In this document: positions 8,988 to 17,458 of the stretch, piece by piece
Position numbering within the stretch: position 1 is the first letter of the stretch
Layout: each line of letters starts with the position of its first letter
Source of the DNA: Amycolatopsis jiangsuensis
GTDB lineage: Bacteria > Actinomycetota > Actinomycetes > Mycobacteriales > Pseudonocardiaceae
Length of the DNA stretch: 64,000 nt
NCBI RefSeq assembly: GCF_014204865.1
Contig: NZ_JACHMG010000001.1
Coordinates: forward strand, 6,660,501-6,724,500
Direction: 5' to 3'
Program-made: the position numbers and the translations under genes
Notes under the pieces: model-generated
The model's database searches: none
The model's input: only the letters and a program-made list of their open reading frames with translations
Told to the model about the DNA's origin: nothing

Positions 8988-9017
8988 GCCCCCGACCGCA
9001 CCGCCCCCGACCGCACC
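8988..9017. repeat. Two perfect tandem copies of a 15-base unit
   Basis: GCCCCCGACCGCACC occurs twice head to tail, ending 28 bases before the CoA-transferase start. It could be an activator or repressor site or just a slippage product. Confidence 0.5.
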
Positions 9018-9045
9018 GCCCGTCGGAACCGTCCCGAGGAGCCCG

Positions 9046-10236
9046 ATGTCCCAGCCCCGCCCGCTCGACGGTGTCCAGGTCGTCGATCTCTCCCGCATTC
9101 TCGCCGGGCCCTACTGCACGCAGTACCTCGGGGAAATGGGTGCGGACGTGGTCAAGGTCGAGCCGCCGGGGCACGGGGACGACACGCGGCTGTGGGGGCC
9201 GCCGTTCGTCGGGGAGGGTGCCGAGGCGGTGTACTTCCTGGCCGCCAACCGCAACAAGCGCGGGATCGTGCTGGACCTCAAGACCGAGCGTGGCCGGGAC
9301 GCGGTGCGGCGGCTCGTCGCGCGGGCGGACGTGCTGGTCGAGAACTTCCGGCCGGGCACGCTGGAGCGCTGGGGGCTGTCCTACGCCGAGCTGGCGGAGC
9401 TGAACCCGCGGCTGATCCACGTGTCGATCACCGGATTCGGCCAGACCGGCCGGTACCGCGACCGGCCGGGGTACGACCTCGTGGCGCAGGCACTCGGCGG
9501 GGTGATGGGGCTGACCGGCGAACCGGACGGCGCGCCCGCCAAGGTGGGGCTTCCGGTGGCCGATCTGAACGCCGGCACCTGGGCGATCATCGGCGTGCTG
9601 ATGGCCCTGCAGGCCCGGCACACCACCGGTCGCGGCCAGTACCTGGACGTCTCCCTGCTCGACGCGCAGCTCGCCTGGCACGTCTACGCCGCGGGCGCGA
9701 CCTTCTACGACCAGCCGAGGCCGCGCCGGATGGGGTCGGCGCATCCGAGCATCGTGCCGTACCAGGCCTACCGTGCCGCCGACGGCTGGCTGATCGTCGC
9801 GGCCGGCAGCGAGAAGCTGTGGCGGGCGCTGTGCCGGGTGCTGGAGCTGGACATCGCCGAGGATCCGAAGTTCGTCGTCAACGCCGCCAGGGCGGAACAC
9901 CGCGACGAGCTCAACGCGCGGCTCGGCGAGGTCTTCCGCACCCGCCCGGCCGCCGAGTGGCTGCGGATGCTCGACGAGGCGAGCATCCCGGCCGCGCCGA
10001 TCAACGACATCGACGACGTCTACGCCGACCCCTGGGCCGCCGAACGCGACCAGGTGGTGCGGCTGCCGCATCCGACTGTCGGCACGTACGTGGGCACCGG
10101 GTTTCCGGTCAAGGCCTCGGAAACCCCGCCGCGGCCGACCTCGGCCCCGCCCACCCTCGGCCAGCACACCGACGAGGTGCTGGCCGAACTCGGCTATTCC
10201 GAGGCGGAGATCGCCGGATTCCGGGAACAGTCCTGA
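9046..10236 (+). CDS. CaiB/BaiF (family III) CoA-transferase
   Basis: 396 aa. The family N-terminus 'LDGVQVVDLSRILAGPYCTQ' and 'MGADVVKVEPPGHGDDTR' is clear, and the catalytic Asp sits in 'VGLPVADLNAGTWAIIG' near residue 170, where the enzyme forms an aspartyl-CoA thioester while moving CoA between acids. Length is normal. GAGGAG lies six bases before ATG. The next gene, a class III aminotransferase, begins 16 bases later, so the two are probably an operon handling an amino acid or its keto/acyl-CoA derivative. The acyl donor is unknown. Confidence 0.93.
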   Translation: MSQPRPLDGVQVVDLSRILAGPYCTQYLGEMGADVVKVEPPGHGDDTRLWGPPFVGEGAEAVYFLAANRNKRGIVLDLKTERGRDAVRRLVARADVLVENFRPGTLERWGLSYAELAELNPRLIHVSITGFGQTGRYRDRPGYDLVAQALGGVMGLTGEPDGAPAKVGLPVADLNAGTWAIIGVLMALQARHTTGRGQYLDVSLLDAQLAWHVYAAGATFYDQPRPRRMGSAHPSIVPYQAYRAADGWLIVAAGSEKLWRALCRVLELDIAEDPKFVVNAARAEHRDELNARLGEVFRTRPAAEWLRMLDEASIPAAPINDIDDVYADPWAAERDQVVRLPHPTVGTYVGTGFPVKASETPPRPTSAPPTLGQHTDEVLAELGYSEAEIAGFREQS

Positions 10237-10251
10237 ACCGAAGGAGGAGAA

Positions 10252-11529
10252 ATGGCAGACCAGCGACCGAATCCGCTGTGGCACCCGTTCGCCGACATGG
10301 GCGCGGTGGACGGTGACCGGTTCGTGGTGACCCGCGCCGAGGGCTCGTACGTGTGGGACGACGCGGGCACCCGCTACTTCGACGCCACCGCGTCCCTCTG
10401 GTATGCGAACGTCGGGCATGGGCGTCCGGAAATCACCCGGGCCGTGACCGCGCAGCTGGAGCAGCTCGACGCCTACCATTTGTTCGCCCGCACCGCGAAC
10501 GAGCCCGCGCTGCGGCTGGCGGAGCGGCTGTCCGAGCTCGCTCCGGTGCCGGGCTCGAAGGTGTTCCTCGGTTCCGGCGGTGGCGATGTCGTGGACACGG
10601 CGGTGAAGATCGCACGTACCTACTTCGTCCACATCGGACGTCCGGACAAGACGCACGTGATCAGCCGGACCCAGGGTTACCACGGCACGCACGGATTCGG
10701 CACCGCGGCCGGCGGAATCACGGTCAACGCCGAGGGTTTCGGCCCGCTGCCGGGAGATTTCTCCCACGTCGCCTACGACAGCCCCGAAGCGCTGGAGGCG
10801 GAGATCCAGCGGCTCGGCGCCGAACGGGTGGCGGCGTTCCTGTGCGAGCCGGTGATCGGCGCCGGCGGGGTGCTGCTTCCGCCGGACGGGTACGTCGAGG
10901 CGGTGGCCGAGATCTGCCGCCGGCACGACGTGCTGTTCGTGGCGGACTGCGTGATCTGCGGGTTCGGCCGGCTCGGCACGTGGTTCGGCATCGACCGCTG
11001 GTCGGTGCGGCCGGACCTGGTGACCACGGCGAAGGGCATCACCGGCGGCACGATCCCGCTCGGCGCGCTGCTGGTCGCGCCGCACGTCGCGGAGCCGTTC
11101 TTCACCGGACGTCCCGGCGCGCCGGTGCTTCGCCACGGCGCGACGTACGCGGGGCATCCGGTGGCGTGCGCGGCCGCGAACGCCACTTTGGACCTCTACG
11201 AGCGCGACGACCTGATCCCGCGCGGGCGAAGCCTGGAAAAGCCGTTGGCCGACTCGCTTTCCGGCGCCGCCGGACACGAGGCTGTCGCGGAAGTGCGTGC
11301 GGGCCTGGGGTTCCTGGCCGCTGTCGAGCTGACGCCGGACGTGCTGGCCGCGCACCCGGGTGCCGCTGACCGGCTTTACCGGCTCCTGCTCGGCGAAGGC
11401 GTGGTCGTGCGGCCGGTGGCCAAGGGCATCGTGCTGTCGCCGCCGCTGATCGCGGACGAACCGGAGCTGGATCTGCTGGCCTCGGCGATCCCTCGGTCGC
11501 TGGACCGGCTGCTGTCTACAGTGGACTGA
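10252..11529 (+). CDS. Class III PLP aminotransferase (omega-aminotransferase type)
   Basis: 425 aa of fold-type I aminotransferase with the N-terminal 'LWHPFADM' of omega-transaminases, the 'GSGGGDVVDTAVKIAR' phosphate region and the Schiff-base Lys in 'TTAKGITGGTIPLGA'. The PLP-ring Asp is in 'FVADCVICGFGR', where the usual DEV.TGFGR has become DCVICGFGR: the conserved Glu and Thr/Ser are both Cys, which is odd. GGAGGAG lies before ATG. It follows the CoA-transferase in a likely two-gene operon. The amino donor is not readable; beta-alanine or taurine-like substrates are common for the group. Confidence 0.91.
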   Translation: MADQRPNPLWHPFADMGAVDGDRFVVTRAEGSYVWDDAGTRYFDATASLWYANVGHGRPEITRAVTAQLEQLDAYHLFARTANEPALRLAERLSELAPVPGSKVFLGSGGGDVVDTAVKIARTYFVHIGRPDKTHVISRTQGYHGTHGFGTAAGGITVNAEGFGPLPGDFSHVAYDSPEALEAEIQRLGAERVAAFLCEPVIGAGGVLLPPDGYVEAVAEICRRHDVLFVADCVICGFGRLGTWFGIDRWSVRPDLVTTAKGITGGTIPLGALLVAPHVAEPFFTGRPGAPVLRHGATYAGHPVACAAANATLDLYERDDLIPRGRSLEKPLADSLSGAAGHEAVAEVRAGLGFLAAVELTPDVLAAHPGAADRLYRLLLGEGVVVRPVAKGIVLSPPLIADEPELDLLASAIPRSLDRLLSTVD

Positions 11530-11533
11530 CCGG

Positions 11534-12520
11534 TCAGCCCTGGCAGGGCAGCGTGCCGCTGCGCAACGCGTGCTCGTCGTCGCTGCTGTCGTCGGACCAC
11601 AGCACCGGCCGGTCGCTGCCGGTGCACGCGGGTGCGATCGCGAACCCTTCGTTGTTGTAGTCCGGCATTTCGGAGGGGCGGTCGTACTCCGCGTCGACCG
11701 CGAAGCTGCCCTGCGCGTCGATGGAAAGCGTGGTGGAGCGGCCTTTGCACGTGTCGTCGCACGTGGCCCACAGCTGTGCGCTCTGCGGTGCATACTCCAG
11801 CTCCATCACGGCCGGCTGGCCGCTCGGGACGGTCGCGACGCGGGTGTAGCCGCCGCCCGACTGGTCGAGCGCGTAGGCGTACACGGCGCCGTTGTCCTCG
11901 AGGCCGACCAGGAAAAGACCGCCGCCGTGTCCGGGGTACTCGGCGGGGTCGTAGGCCGCTTTCGTGTGCTCGTCACGGAAACCGTGCGCGGTGAGCGCCG
12001 CGTCCGGGATCCAGGTGATGGCTTCGAGGCCCTTGTTGCTGTGCACCTCGGGCAAATCCTCGGTGAGGTCCCATTCGGCAGTCGCGTCGAGCGAGGCGGC
12101 GGTGGATGCGTCGTAGCGGAGTACTTCCGGCTTGCTCGCGTCGCCGTTGTCGTTGTCGCGCTCGGTCGAGACGAAAACCCCCTCCGGCGTCGCGACCACG
12201 CCTTCGGCGTCGGGATCGCCCTTCCCGTCCGGATAGTGCAATGCCGTGCCACTGGCGGGTTCGGGCTGCCACTTCCCGTCGTCGGGGGCGAGGTGGTAGA
12301 GCGTGCCGGGCCCGTTCCGGACCGCCCACAACGTCTTCGAGTCCGAAAAGGACAGTCCGCTGAGGTTCTCGCCGAAAGTGCCGGGACTGTCGGCCTCCGC
12401 GACTGCCGGGCCTCCCGGCCATGCGGTGGTTTTCGGAGTCGCGTCCGCGGTACCGGCGCTGAGGCTCAGCCCCACCACGGCCGTCGCGACGATGAAGCGG
12501 TGCATTCCACGCCGGTCCAC
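11534..12520 (-). CDS. Secreted beta-propeller-like protein (phytase-like esterase family, tentative)
   Basis: 328 aa. A signal peptide (MHRFIVATAVVGLSLSAGTADA core) precedes a repetitive beta-rich body with 'FGENLSGLSFSDSKTLWAVR', 'DAEGVVATPEGVFVSTERD', 'NKGLEAITWIPDAAL' and 'DYNNEGFAIAPAC'. Such 'EG/GLE' strands recur in the secreted family annotated as esterase-like activity of phytase. No classical catalytic triad is obvious, so the function is open. GTG at 12520 was preferred because GGAAGGGG lies six to seven bases upstream; ATG 12505 has no good site. It converges on the aminotransferase four bases away. A promoter-like inverted repeat lies just upstream. Confidence 0.6.
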   Translation of the reverse strand: MDRRGMHRFIVATAVVGLSLSAGTADATPKTTAWPGGPAVAEADSPGTFGENLSGLSFSDSKTLWAVRNGPGTLYHLAPDDGKWQPEPASGTALHYPDGKGDPDAEGVVATPEGVFVSTERDNDNGDASKPEVLRYDASTAASLDATAEWDLTEDLPEVHSNKGLEAITWIPDAALTAHGFRDEHTKAAYDPAEYPGHGGGLFLVGLEDNGAVYAYALDQSGGGYTRVATVPSGQPAVMELEYAPQSAQLWATCDDTCKGRSTTLSIDAQGSFAVDAEYDRPSEMPDYNNEGFAIAPACTGSDRPVLWSDDSSDDEHALRSGTLPCQG

Positions 12521-12571
12521 AGCCAACCCCTTCCACGCCTTTCGCGAGGACCCGGTGATCGAACGGGAAGA

Positions 12572-12600
12572 GTTGACCACGCAGCCGTGGCCAGGTCAAC
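12572..12600 (-). promoter_or_regulatory. Inverted repeat overlapping a putative -35
   Basis: GTTGACC and GGTCAAC are perfect 7-base arms separated by 15 bases. Read on the minus strand, TTGACC is a good -35 and TCAACT 17 bases on could serve as -10, so a protein bound here would sit on the promoter of the propeller-like gene. Confidence 0.45.
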
Positions 12601-12731
12601 GGATCACGAGCGGCGCTGCTCCGTCCGGCCCGCCCGGAACCGGCCATCCGGACGGCAGTGTGGACGATGTTGGCCTGGCGTTGGGCTGCCGGTCGGCCTG
12701 GGTTCGCCCTGCCGTCGCACGCCAGTCAGCC

Positions 12732-12755
12732 CGCCCGCCGCGGCCGCGGCGGGCG
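12732..12755. terminator. 24-base perfect GC palindrome
   Basis: CGCCCGCCGCGG and its complement abut with no spacer, giving a strong cruciform or hairpin 60 bases past the end of the 66-aa gene on the minus strand. There is no U-tract; GC hairpins like this often end transcripts in actinomycetes. The rest of the 294-base gap to its left shows only the inverted repeat annotated separately. Confidence 0.45.
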
Positions 12756-12814
12756 AGCGGCCCACTGCCTCAGCGGGCCGCCGTCCGCCGCAGCGGTCGT
12801 CCGCCAGCCTTCAC

Positions 12815-13015
12815 TCAGCGAGCAGTCATGCGCCACACCGGGACGTTGACCACCGCGGCCACCGCCGGCTGTGCCCCTCCGGTGTCCGAGGGCACGACGG
12901 TGAAGTGCCACTTGTCCACGCCGCCGCCGATGATCTCGGCGTAGCGGCGGGCTCCGTCGGCGTTCGCGAACCGGACCTGCTGGCCATTGGCCAGGTGGGT
13001 GATCTTGACCGCCAC
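12815..13015 (-). CDS. Small conserved-looking protein of unknown function, 66 aa
   Basis: MAVKITHLANGQQVRFANAD begins a compact alpha/beta protein with 'GARRYAEIIGGG' and a second half 'KWHFTVVPSDTGG' and 'VVNVPVWRM'. It has no signal peptide or membrane segment. The GTG start is supported by GAGGAGG seven bases upstream. The alternation of strands and the neat ribosome site argue for a real gene. I do not recognise the family; a small nucleic-acid or ligand-binding fold is conceivable. It is flanked by hairpins on both sides, so it is probably monocistronic. Confidence 0.7.
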   Translation of the reverse strand: MAVKITHLANGQQVRFANADGARRYAEIIGGGVDKWHFTVVPSDTGGAQPAVAAVVNVPVWRMTAR

Positions 13016-13036
13016 ACTGCCTCCTCGGGGTTCTGG

Positions 13037-13070
13037 GCCGGCCCGCGGAGCTTCCCCCTCCGGGGCCGGC
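13037..13070 (-). terminator. Bulged GC hairpin between two small genes
   Basis: GCCGGCCC pairs with GGGCCGGC, and CGGAG with CTCCG, with one bulged G and a 7-base loop. It lies downstream of the YrhK-like gene and directly before the ribosome site of the 66-aa gene (both minus strand). It is a terminator of the former or an attenuator of the latter. Confidence 0.5.
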
Positions 13071-13139
13071 TCACCTAGTAGAACATGTGTTCGATCCGTG
13101 CGCCACCGGGGTCTGCGTCACAGGCAGCGGAGCGGGTCC

Positions 13140-13472
13140 TCAGAAGTCGGAGCCCGAGTCCACGGCTCCGTCGGTGCGGATGCGACGCAGGTGCACCGCG
13201 CGGACGAGCCGGATGCCGGGACGGATCAGCAGTTCGATGCTGCCGAGGAGGAAGAACCAGGTGGCGAGCGTGGTGAGCGCTTCGGAGAAGAACAGGAGAC
13301 TGCCGGCGACGAACCAGAGCGCGATGAGGATGTCGTTGACGATGCTCAGTACCTCGTACCGACGGCGGATGATGAGTTCGTCGTGGCCGAACGTGAGAAC
13401 GAGGTCTGTCGTCCGGCCGGCGCCGCGCTCGTCCGGATCGTGCGGCCGGGTTTCCCCCGCGTGGTTCGCCAT
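13140..13472 (-). CDS. YrhK-domain membrane protein
   Basis: 110 aa. A short polar N-terminus is followed by 'LIIRRRYEVLSIVNDILIAL', the hallmark of the YrhK family, and two membrane spans ('DILIALWFVAGSLLFF' and 'LATWFFLLGSIELLI'), ending in a basic-to-acidic tail. The ATG has GAGGAGAGG six to seven bases upstream. Its biochemical role is unknown; relatives are small inner-membrane proteins. A second tiny membrane protein lies 68 bases upstream on the same strand, so they may be expressed together. Confidence 0.8.
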   Translation of the reverse strand: MANHAGETRPHDPDERGAGRTTDLVLTFGHDELIIRRRYEVLSIVNDILIALWFVAGSLLFFSEALTTLATWFFLLGSIELLIRPGIRLVRAVHLRRIRTDGAVDSGSDF

Positions 13473-13540
13473 GTCCTCTCCTCGCCCGGCGAATCGTGCG
13501 GGCTGGGCCCGCGGAAGTGCGGTCGCTCGGGAACGCACCG

Positions 13541-13702
13541 TCAGCGGTGTCCGAGTGACTTGCGTTTGACGAAGCCGACCGCCGCGGTCGCGACGAACAG
13601 GATGGCGCCGACGACGAGGAGCCAGATCAGGCCCTTGACCGCGATTCCGATCACGACGCACACCAGCCAGACCGCCAGCAGGAAACCGAGCAGTGCAACC
13701 AT
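13541..13702 (-). CDS. Small two-span membrane protein, 53 aa
   Basis: MVALLGFLLAVWLVCVVIGI opens the protein and a second hydrophobic segment 'GLIWLLVVGAILFVATAAVG' follows, then the basic tail VKRKSLGHR, which predicts a hairpin in the membrane with a cytoplasmic C-terminus. GAAGGAG stands at an ideal distance from ATG. It resembles the many small hydrophobic proteins of actinomycetes annotated only as membrane proteins or hydrophobic stress-type proteins. Function unknown. Confidence 0.75.
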   Translation of the reverse strand: MVALLGFLLAVWLVCVVIGIAVKGLIWLLVVGAILFVATAAVGFVKRKSLGHR

Positions 13703-13876
13703 GGGGATCGACTCCTTCTTCCCTGTTCGTCGGCGCGGCAGATCGTCGGATACCCCGCCGGCGAGGGACCAAAACCCGGCAGGGAGACGGGCCGGCCAGT
13801 CCGAGTCCGAAGTGGACACCTCATTGTCTCCGAACTCGGTGGAGCAGGGGAAAGCCGGCGGATTCCGGCCCGTGTC

Positions 13877-14377
13877 TCAGTGCAGCCGCAGCATCGCCAT
13901 CCGCGGCCAGCGGTCCAGGCCGCGGTCGATCTCGGCCTGGCGGATCGCCCGCAGGTGCGGTCCCTGTTCCTCGGGCGGGAGCGGGCAAAAGCCGAGTCGC
14001 GCGTAGTACGGCCCGTTCCACGGCACGTCGGTGAACGTGGTCAGGGTGAGCCCGGGCAGGCCGCCGGCGACGGCCCACTCGCCGACGGTATCGATCAGCC
14101 GGCGGCCCAGTCCGCGGCCGGTGTGCTCCGGTCGCACCGAAACCTGTTCCACGTGGCCGAATCCGTCGACCTCGGCGGCCAGGACGTAGCCGGCCGGGCG
14201 GGCGTCCTCCTCGTACACCCAGCAGCGGCCGCCGGTCTGGAACACCGCCAGTTGCTCGGGGGAAGCCGGTTCGTCGTCGGCGATCGCGGCCATCCCGACG
14301 TCTCGGAACACCGCGCCTGCCGCGCGTTCGAGCTCGGTCAGCAGCGGCAGGTCGGTGGGGGTCGCGAGGCGGATCAT
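13877..14377 (-). CDS. GNAT-family N-acetyltransferase
   Basis: 166 aa with the GNAT core: 'GRCWVYEEDARPAGYVLA' strands, then 'VEQVSVRPEHTGRGLGRRLID', the acetyl-CoA pyrophosphate loop (Q/RxxGxG as GRGLGRR), and the C-terminal 'TDVPWNGPYYARLGF' strand-helix typical of small GNATs. It would acetylate an amine from acetyl-CoA in the cytoplasm; the substrate is unknown. It begins 16 bases after the IclR gene on the same strand and is likely co-transcribed with it. AAGGGCGG touches the ATG, an unusually close ribosome site, so leaderless translation is possible. Confidence 0.9.
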   Translation of the reverse strand: MIRLATPTDLPLLTELERAAGAVFRDVGMAAIADDEPASPEQLAVFQTGGRCWVYEEDARPAGYVLAAEVDGFGHVEQVSVRPEHTGRGLGRRLIDTVGEWAVAGGLPGLTLTTFTDVPWNGPYYARLGFCPLPPEEQGPHLRAIRQAEIDRGLDRWPRMAMLRLH

Positions 14378-14393
14378 CCGCCCTTGCTACCGG

Positions 14394-15164
14394 CTACAGT
14401 GCATACTCCGAAACCGATTTCCGGATCCGCTGGGCATAGGAACCGAGCGCCTCGATCGCTCCCGCCCTGGCCACGTCCCCGAGCCGGGTCGCCGGACCGA
14501 CGAGGCTGAGCACACTCGGCCGCATCCGGCCGGTGTCCACCGGCACCGAAGCCGCCCACACGCCCTCCTCGATCTCGCCCCAGGTCTGCGCGTGCCGGTT
14601 CTCCCGCGCCCGCTTCAACTCGTCACGCAGGTCGAGACCGCGTTCACTGGAGATCCGGGCCACGTGCTGTTCCCGCTCCCCGTCCGGCAGCAGCGCCAGC
14701 AGCATCTTCCCGGTCGCGCCCACCCCGAGCGGGATGGAATGCCCCGGCTGGAAGGTGAACCGCATCGCCCGGTCGCATTCCACCCGGTCCGCGCACACGG
14801 CGAGTTCCCCGAAGTGCTGGAACAGCAGAATGGTCTCGCCGAGCTCGTGCGCTGCCTCCTCCATCGCCGGACGGGCGATCCGGGCCAGGTCGTTGGCCAG
14901 CCGGGCGGCGCGCGCGAGCGGCATCACCCGGCTCGTCACGTGGTAGCGGCCCGAGCGGGCTTCCTCGAGCAGGTGCAGTTCCTTCAGCAGCTGCACGTAC
15001 CGGTAGGTGGTGGCGACCGGACTGCCGATCTCCTCGGCCAGCTCGGCGACGCTCGCCTCCCACCGCCGTTCGGTGAACGACAGCAGCAACTGCAGCACCT
15101 TGCGCGAACTGCTCGCGCCGGGTGTGCGGCGCGGGCCGGGGACGGAAACGGGCGAATCCGGCAT
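14394..15164 (-). CDS. IclR-family transcriptional regulator
   Basis: 256 aa. The N-terminal winged helix-turn-helix reads 'SSRKVLQLLLSFTERRWEAS' and 'VAELAEEIGSPVATTYRYVQ', and the C-terminal effector domain carries 'IPLGVGATGKMLLALLP' and 'GVWAASVPVDTG', both standard IclR landmarks. GAGG lies before the ATG. IclR proteins bind small organic acids and control catabolic genes. A GGTAAATTACC palindrome 49 bases upstream is a candidate operator. The likely partner is the GNAT gene just downstream. Confidence 0.92.
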   Translation of the reverse strand: MPDSPVSVPGPRRTPGASSSRKVLQLLLSFTERRWEASVAELAEEIGSPVATTYRYVQLLKELHLLEEARSGRYHVTSRVMPLARAARLANDLARIARPAMEEAAHELGETILLFQHFGELAVCADRVECDRAMRFTFQPGHSIPLGVGATGKMLLALLPDGEREQHVARISSERGLDLRDELKRARENRHAQTWGEIEEGVWAASVPVDTGRMRPSVLSLVGPATRLGDVARAGAIEALGSYAQRIRKSVSEYAL

Positions 15165-15212
15165 CCGGTACCTCTTCGCGTGCTCGAAGCCGGTCGATGC
15201 GGCGAACGACTG

Positions 15213-15223
15213 GGTAAATTACC
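15213..15223. promoter_or_regulatory. Palindrome upstream of the IclR gene
   Basis: GGTAA-A-TTACC is a perfect AT-rich palindrome in otherwise GC-rich DNA, in the 64-base gap upstream of the regulator. An autoregulatory IclR site is plausible. Confidence 0.4.
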
Positions 15224-15228
15224 ACAGC

Positions 15229-16770
15229 TCAGCGGTCGTCCGGGACGAGAAACGGGGTCAGCAGACCGGGAACCGCGGCGTCCGCGAGCGCGATGCCGGC
15301 GTGCTCGCCGACGTCGAGCACCTGGTAGTGACCACGGCCGGCGGCAATCGGCGCGCGCACCGTCACCAGCCCGGCTCGGCGCTGGAACCACGACCGCTCC
15401 AGCACGATCCCGGTCAGCCGGTCGCGCCGCACCGCGACGGTCGCGCGGGCCAGCGAACCCGAGCGCGTGACCAGGTACCGGCCGATGATCACGTGCCCGA
15501 GCGTGCGGTACCGGTCGAGGCCGACCACCACCGCGAGCGGAACCAGCACGAGCGCGCCCTGCCACGGCCATTCCGGCAGCCCGGCCAGCCGCGCGAGCAC
15601 GAACAGGATCGCGGCGAGCACGAGCACACTCGTCGTCGCACGGGTGATCCGTCGGACCCGGGCGCGCCGGGGATGCCGGGCGAGTGCCACGTTCGCGACG
15701 TCCTCGCCGAGCACGTCGGCCGCCACCGCCCGCGCCCGCGCCGCTGGGGCGGGCGGCAGCAGCAGGCTGCCACCACGGTCGGCGCCCTTGCCTTCGCGCA
15801 GGCCGGCGGCCACCGCGACACACTTCGCGCCGCCGACCATGCGAAGCGGCAACGGTTCCTTCAGCTCCACTCCGCGCAGCCGCTCCTCCTCGATCGACAC
15901 CGAACGCGTGGTCACCAGGCCACGGCGGATGTGCAGGGTGCCGCCCGGCTCCCGGCTGAGCCGGAAGTTCCAGAAGGACAGCACGTACCCGCCCACCGAC
16001 AGCACCGACACGATCAGCAGCAGCCCCACCGCGGCGATCAGCACGGTGAGCCAGACCGGCTGCTCGAGTGCGCGCTGGGTGAGGTCGCGGAGCGGACCGT
16101 AGCGGGTCGGGTCGAAATGCAGCTCGTGCGCGAACTGGTAGGTGGCGCCGAGGATCGCGCCGACCACGGCGATGCCCGACAGCGTGAACGGCGCGTACCG
16201 CACCCAGCGCTTGTCGACGGTGGCGAGGAGCGTCTCCGCCGGAGCGGGCGGTTCCTCGGCTGTCTCCGCCTGCGTTGCCGGTGTGCGGTGCAGCAGCAGG
16301 GTGCGCAACCGTGCGGCCTCGGCCTGGGTGACCGCGTCGAGCACCAGCTCGTCCTTGCCGGGACCCTTGCCGTGGGAATGCCGTCCGGTGCCGATCCGCA
16401 CCGCGGAGAGGGAGAACAGGCGGTGTTTCGGTTCCGAAACCACGTCCACGGTGCGGATCCGGTCCCGCGGCACCGCGCGGTGCTTGCGCAGCACCAGCCC
16501 GGTACGCCATTCGACCTGCGTCGCGGTGACGCGGTAGCGCGAGGTGAGGCAGTGCGAGACGCCGACGGCCACGGTCGCGGCGGTGGCGGCCAGCCCGAAC
16601 CACTGCCAGTAGCTGCCGTGCCCGAGAAACAACGCGCCGATGAGCACCGGCAGCGAGCGGACCAGGTCCAGCACCGGACGGATCAGCAGCATCCGCCGGT
16701 CGAGCCGGTGCCACGGAGCCTGGTCGCTGCCTTCGGCGGCGATCGGCGCGGAGGGTGCGGGCAGGCTCAC
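15229..16770 (-). CDS. Membrane protein with repeated bacterial PH-like (bPH2/YdbT) domains
   Basis: 513 aa. Hydrophobic pairs of helices alternate with PH-like modules; each module starts after a strand such as 'RYRVTATQVEWRTGLVLRKH' and contains 'VPRDRIRTVDVVSEPKHRLF'. Further copies appear as 'LVTTRSVSIEEERLRGVEL' and 'VRRDRLTGIVLERSWFQRRA'. This is the YdbT type, inner-membrane proteins of unknown biochemical role. The GTG start overlaps the upstream gene's stop as GTGA, so translation is coupled with the single-PH partner, matching the usual YdbS-YdbT pair. Confidence 0.9.
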   Translation of the reverse strand: MSLPAPSAPIAAEGSDQAPWHRLDRRMLLIRPVLDLVRSLPVLIGALFLGHGSYWQWFGLAATAATVAVGVSHCLTSRYRVTATQVEWRTGLVLRKHRAVPRDRIRTVDVVSEPKHRLFSLSAVRIGTGRHSHGKGPGKDELVLDAVTQAEAARLRTLLLHRTPATQAETAEEPPAPAETLLATVDKRWVRYAPFTLSGIAVVGAILGATYQFAHELHFDPTRYGPLRDLTQRALEQPVWLTVLIAAVGLLLIVSVLSVGGYVLSFWNFRLSREPGGTLHIRRGLVTTRSVSIEEERLRGVELKEPLPLRMVGGAKCVAVAAGLREGKGADRGGSLLLPPAPAARARAVAADVLGEDVANVALARHPRRARVRRITRATTSVLVLAAILFVLARLAGLPEWPWQGALVLVPLAVVVGLDRYRTLGHVIIGRYLVTRSGSLARATVAVRRDRLTGIVLERSWFQRRAGLVTVRAPIAAGRGHYQVLDVGEHAGIALADAAVPGLLTPFLVPDDR

Positions 16771-17279
16771 GTCGCGTCACCACGGACGGCCTGCGTGGTG
16801 CGCGTCAGCTCGTCGGCCAGCGCCACGGCCCGGTCGTGGCCGAGCCCGGAAATCCGCAGCGGACCGGCGGCGGACGCGGTGGTCACGGTGATCCGGGAGA
16901 GCCCGAACAGCTGCTCCAGCGGGCCGCGTTCCACGTCGACGGTCTGGATGCGGGAGATCGGCGCGATCCGCCATTCCTGCTTGAGCCAGCCGGACTGGGT
17001 GTAGACCGCCTCCCCGGTCACCTCCCAGCGGTGCACGCGGTAGCGCCACTGCGGCATCACGAGCAGATGCAGCGGGCCGAGCACGCAGCAGAGCACGAGC
17101 GTGACGGAGAGCCACGACGGCGGGTCGTCCGCGGTGGACACCACCAGTGCCTGCACGGAGATCAGCACCAGCCAGACCACGCCCGCCGATGCCGTCCAGT
17201 GCCCGATCGCCTTCCGGCTCACCCGGTGCTCCGGGGGCCGTAGACGCAGCTGCAACGTGGGGTTTTCGCGTCCGTTCAC
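16767..17279 (-). CDS. PH-domain membrane protein, YdbS-like
   Basis: 170 aa: two membrane helices ('GVVWLVLISVQALVVST' and 'WLSVTLVLCCVLGPLHLLVM') then one PH-like module with 'WRYRVHRWEVTGEAVYTQSG' and 'PISRIQTVDVERGPLEQLFG'. It pairs with the larger three-module protein through a 4-base overlap, which indicates a complex. GTG 17279 was chosen because the conserved part begins soon after; the ribosome site is weak, and a start 14 codons upstream is also open. Role unknown beyond membrane location. Confidence 0.85.
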   Translation of the reverse strand: MNGRENPTLQLRLRPPEHRVSRKAIGHWTASAGVVWLVLISVQALVVSTADDPPSWLSVTLVLCCVLGPLHLLVMPQWRYRVHRWEVTGEAVYTQSGWLKQEWRIAPISRIQTVDVERGPLEQLFGLSRITVTTASAAGPLRISGLGHDRAVALADELTRTTQAVRGDAT

Positions 17280-17458
17280 CTGCTCAGCGTGCCCGATACG
17301 GGGTGATCGTGGCCACGACAAGTGTCACGACCCCCTGATCCGGGGACTGCCGTGGCTGCGGCGCGTTACTATTTCCGCTGCGGACGGGATGGAATCGCCG
17401 TCGCGGCGCGTTGTACGTCGGTACGTCCGTGCACGACAGCGAGCAGCAGGAGGATCCG

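Noticed and set aside
6753-10316. Plus-strand open frame of more than 1100 codons
   Set aside because: It runs antisense through the alpha-galactosidase and out of frame through the CoA-transferase; composition is that of a GC shadow.
8875-11793. Minus-strand open frame of more than 900 codons
   Set aside because: It is antisense to two genes with clear enzyme motifs and has no domain of its own.
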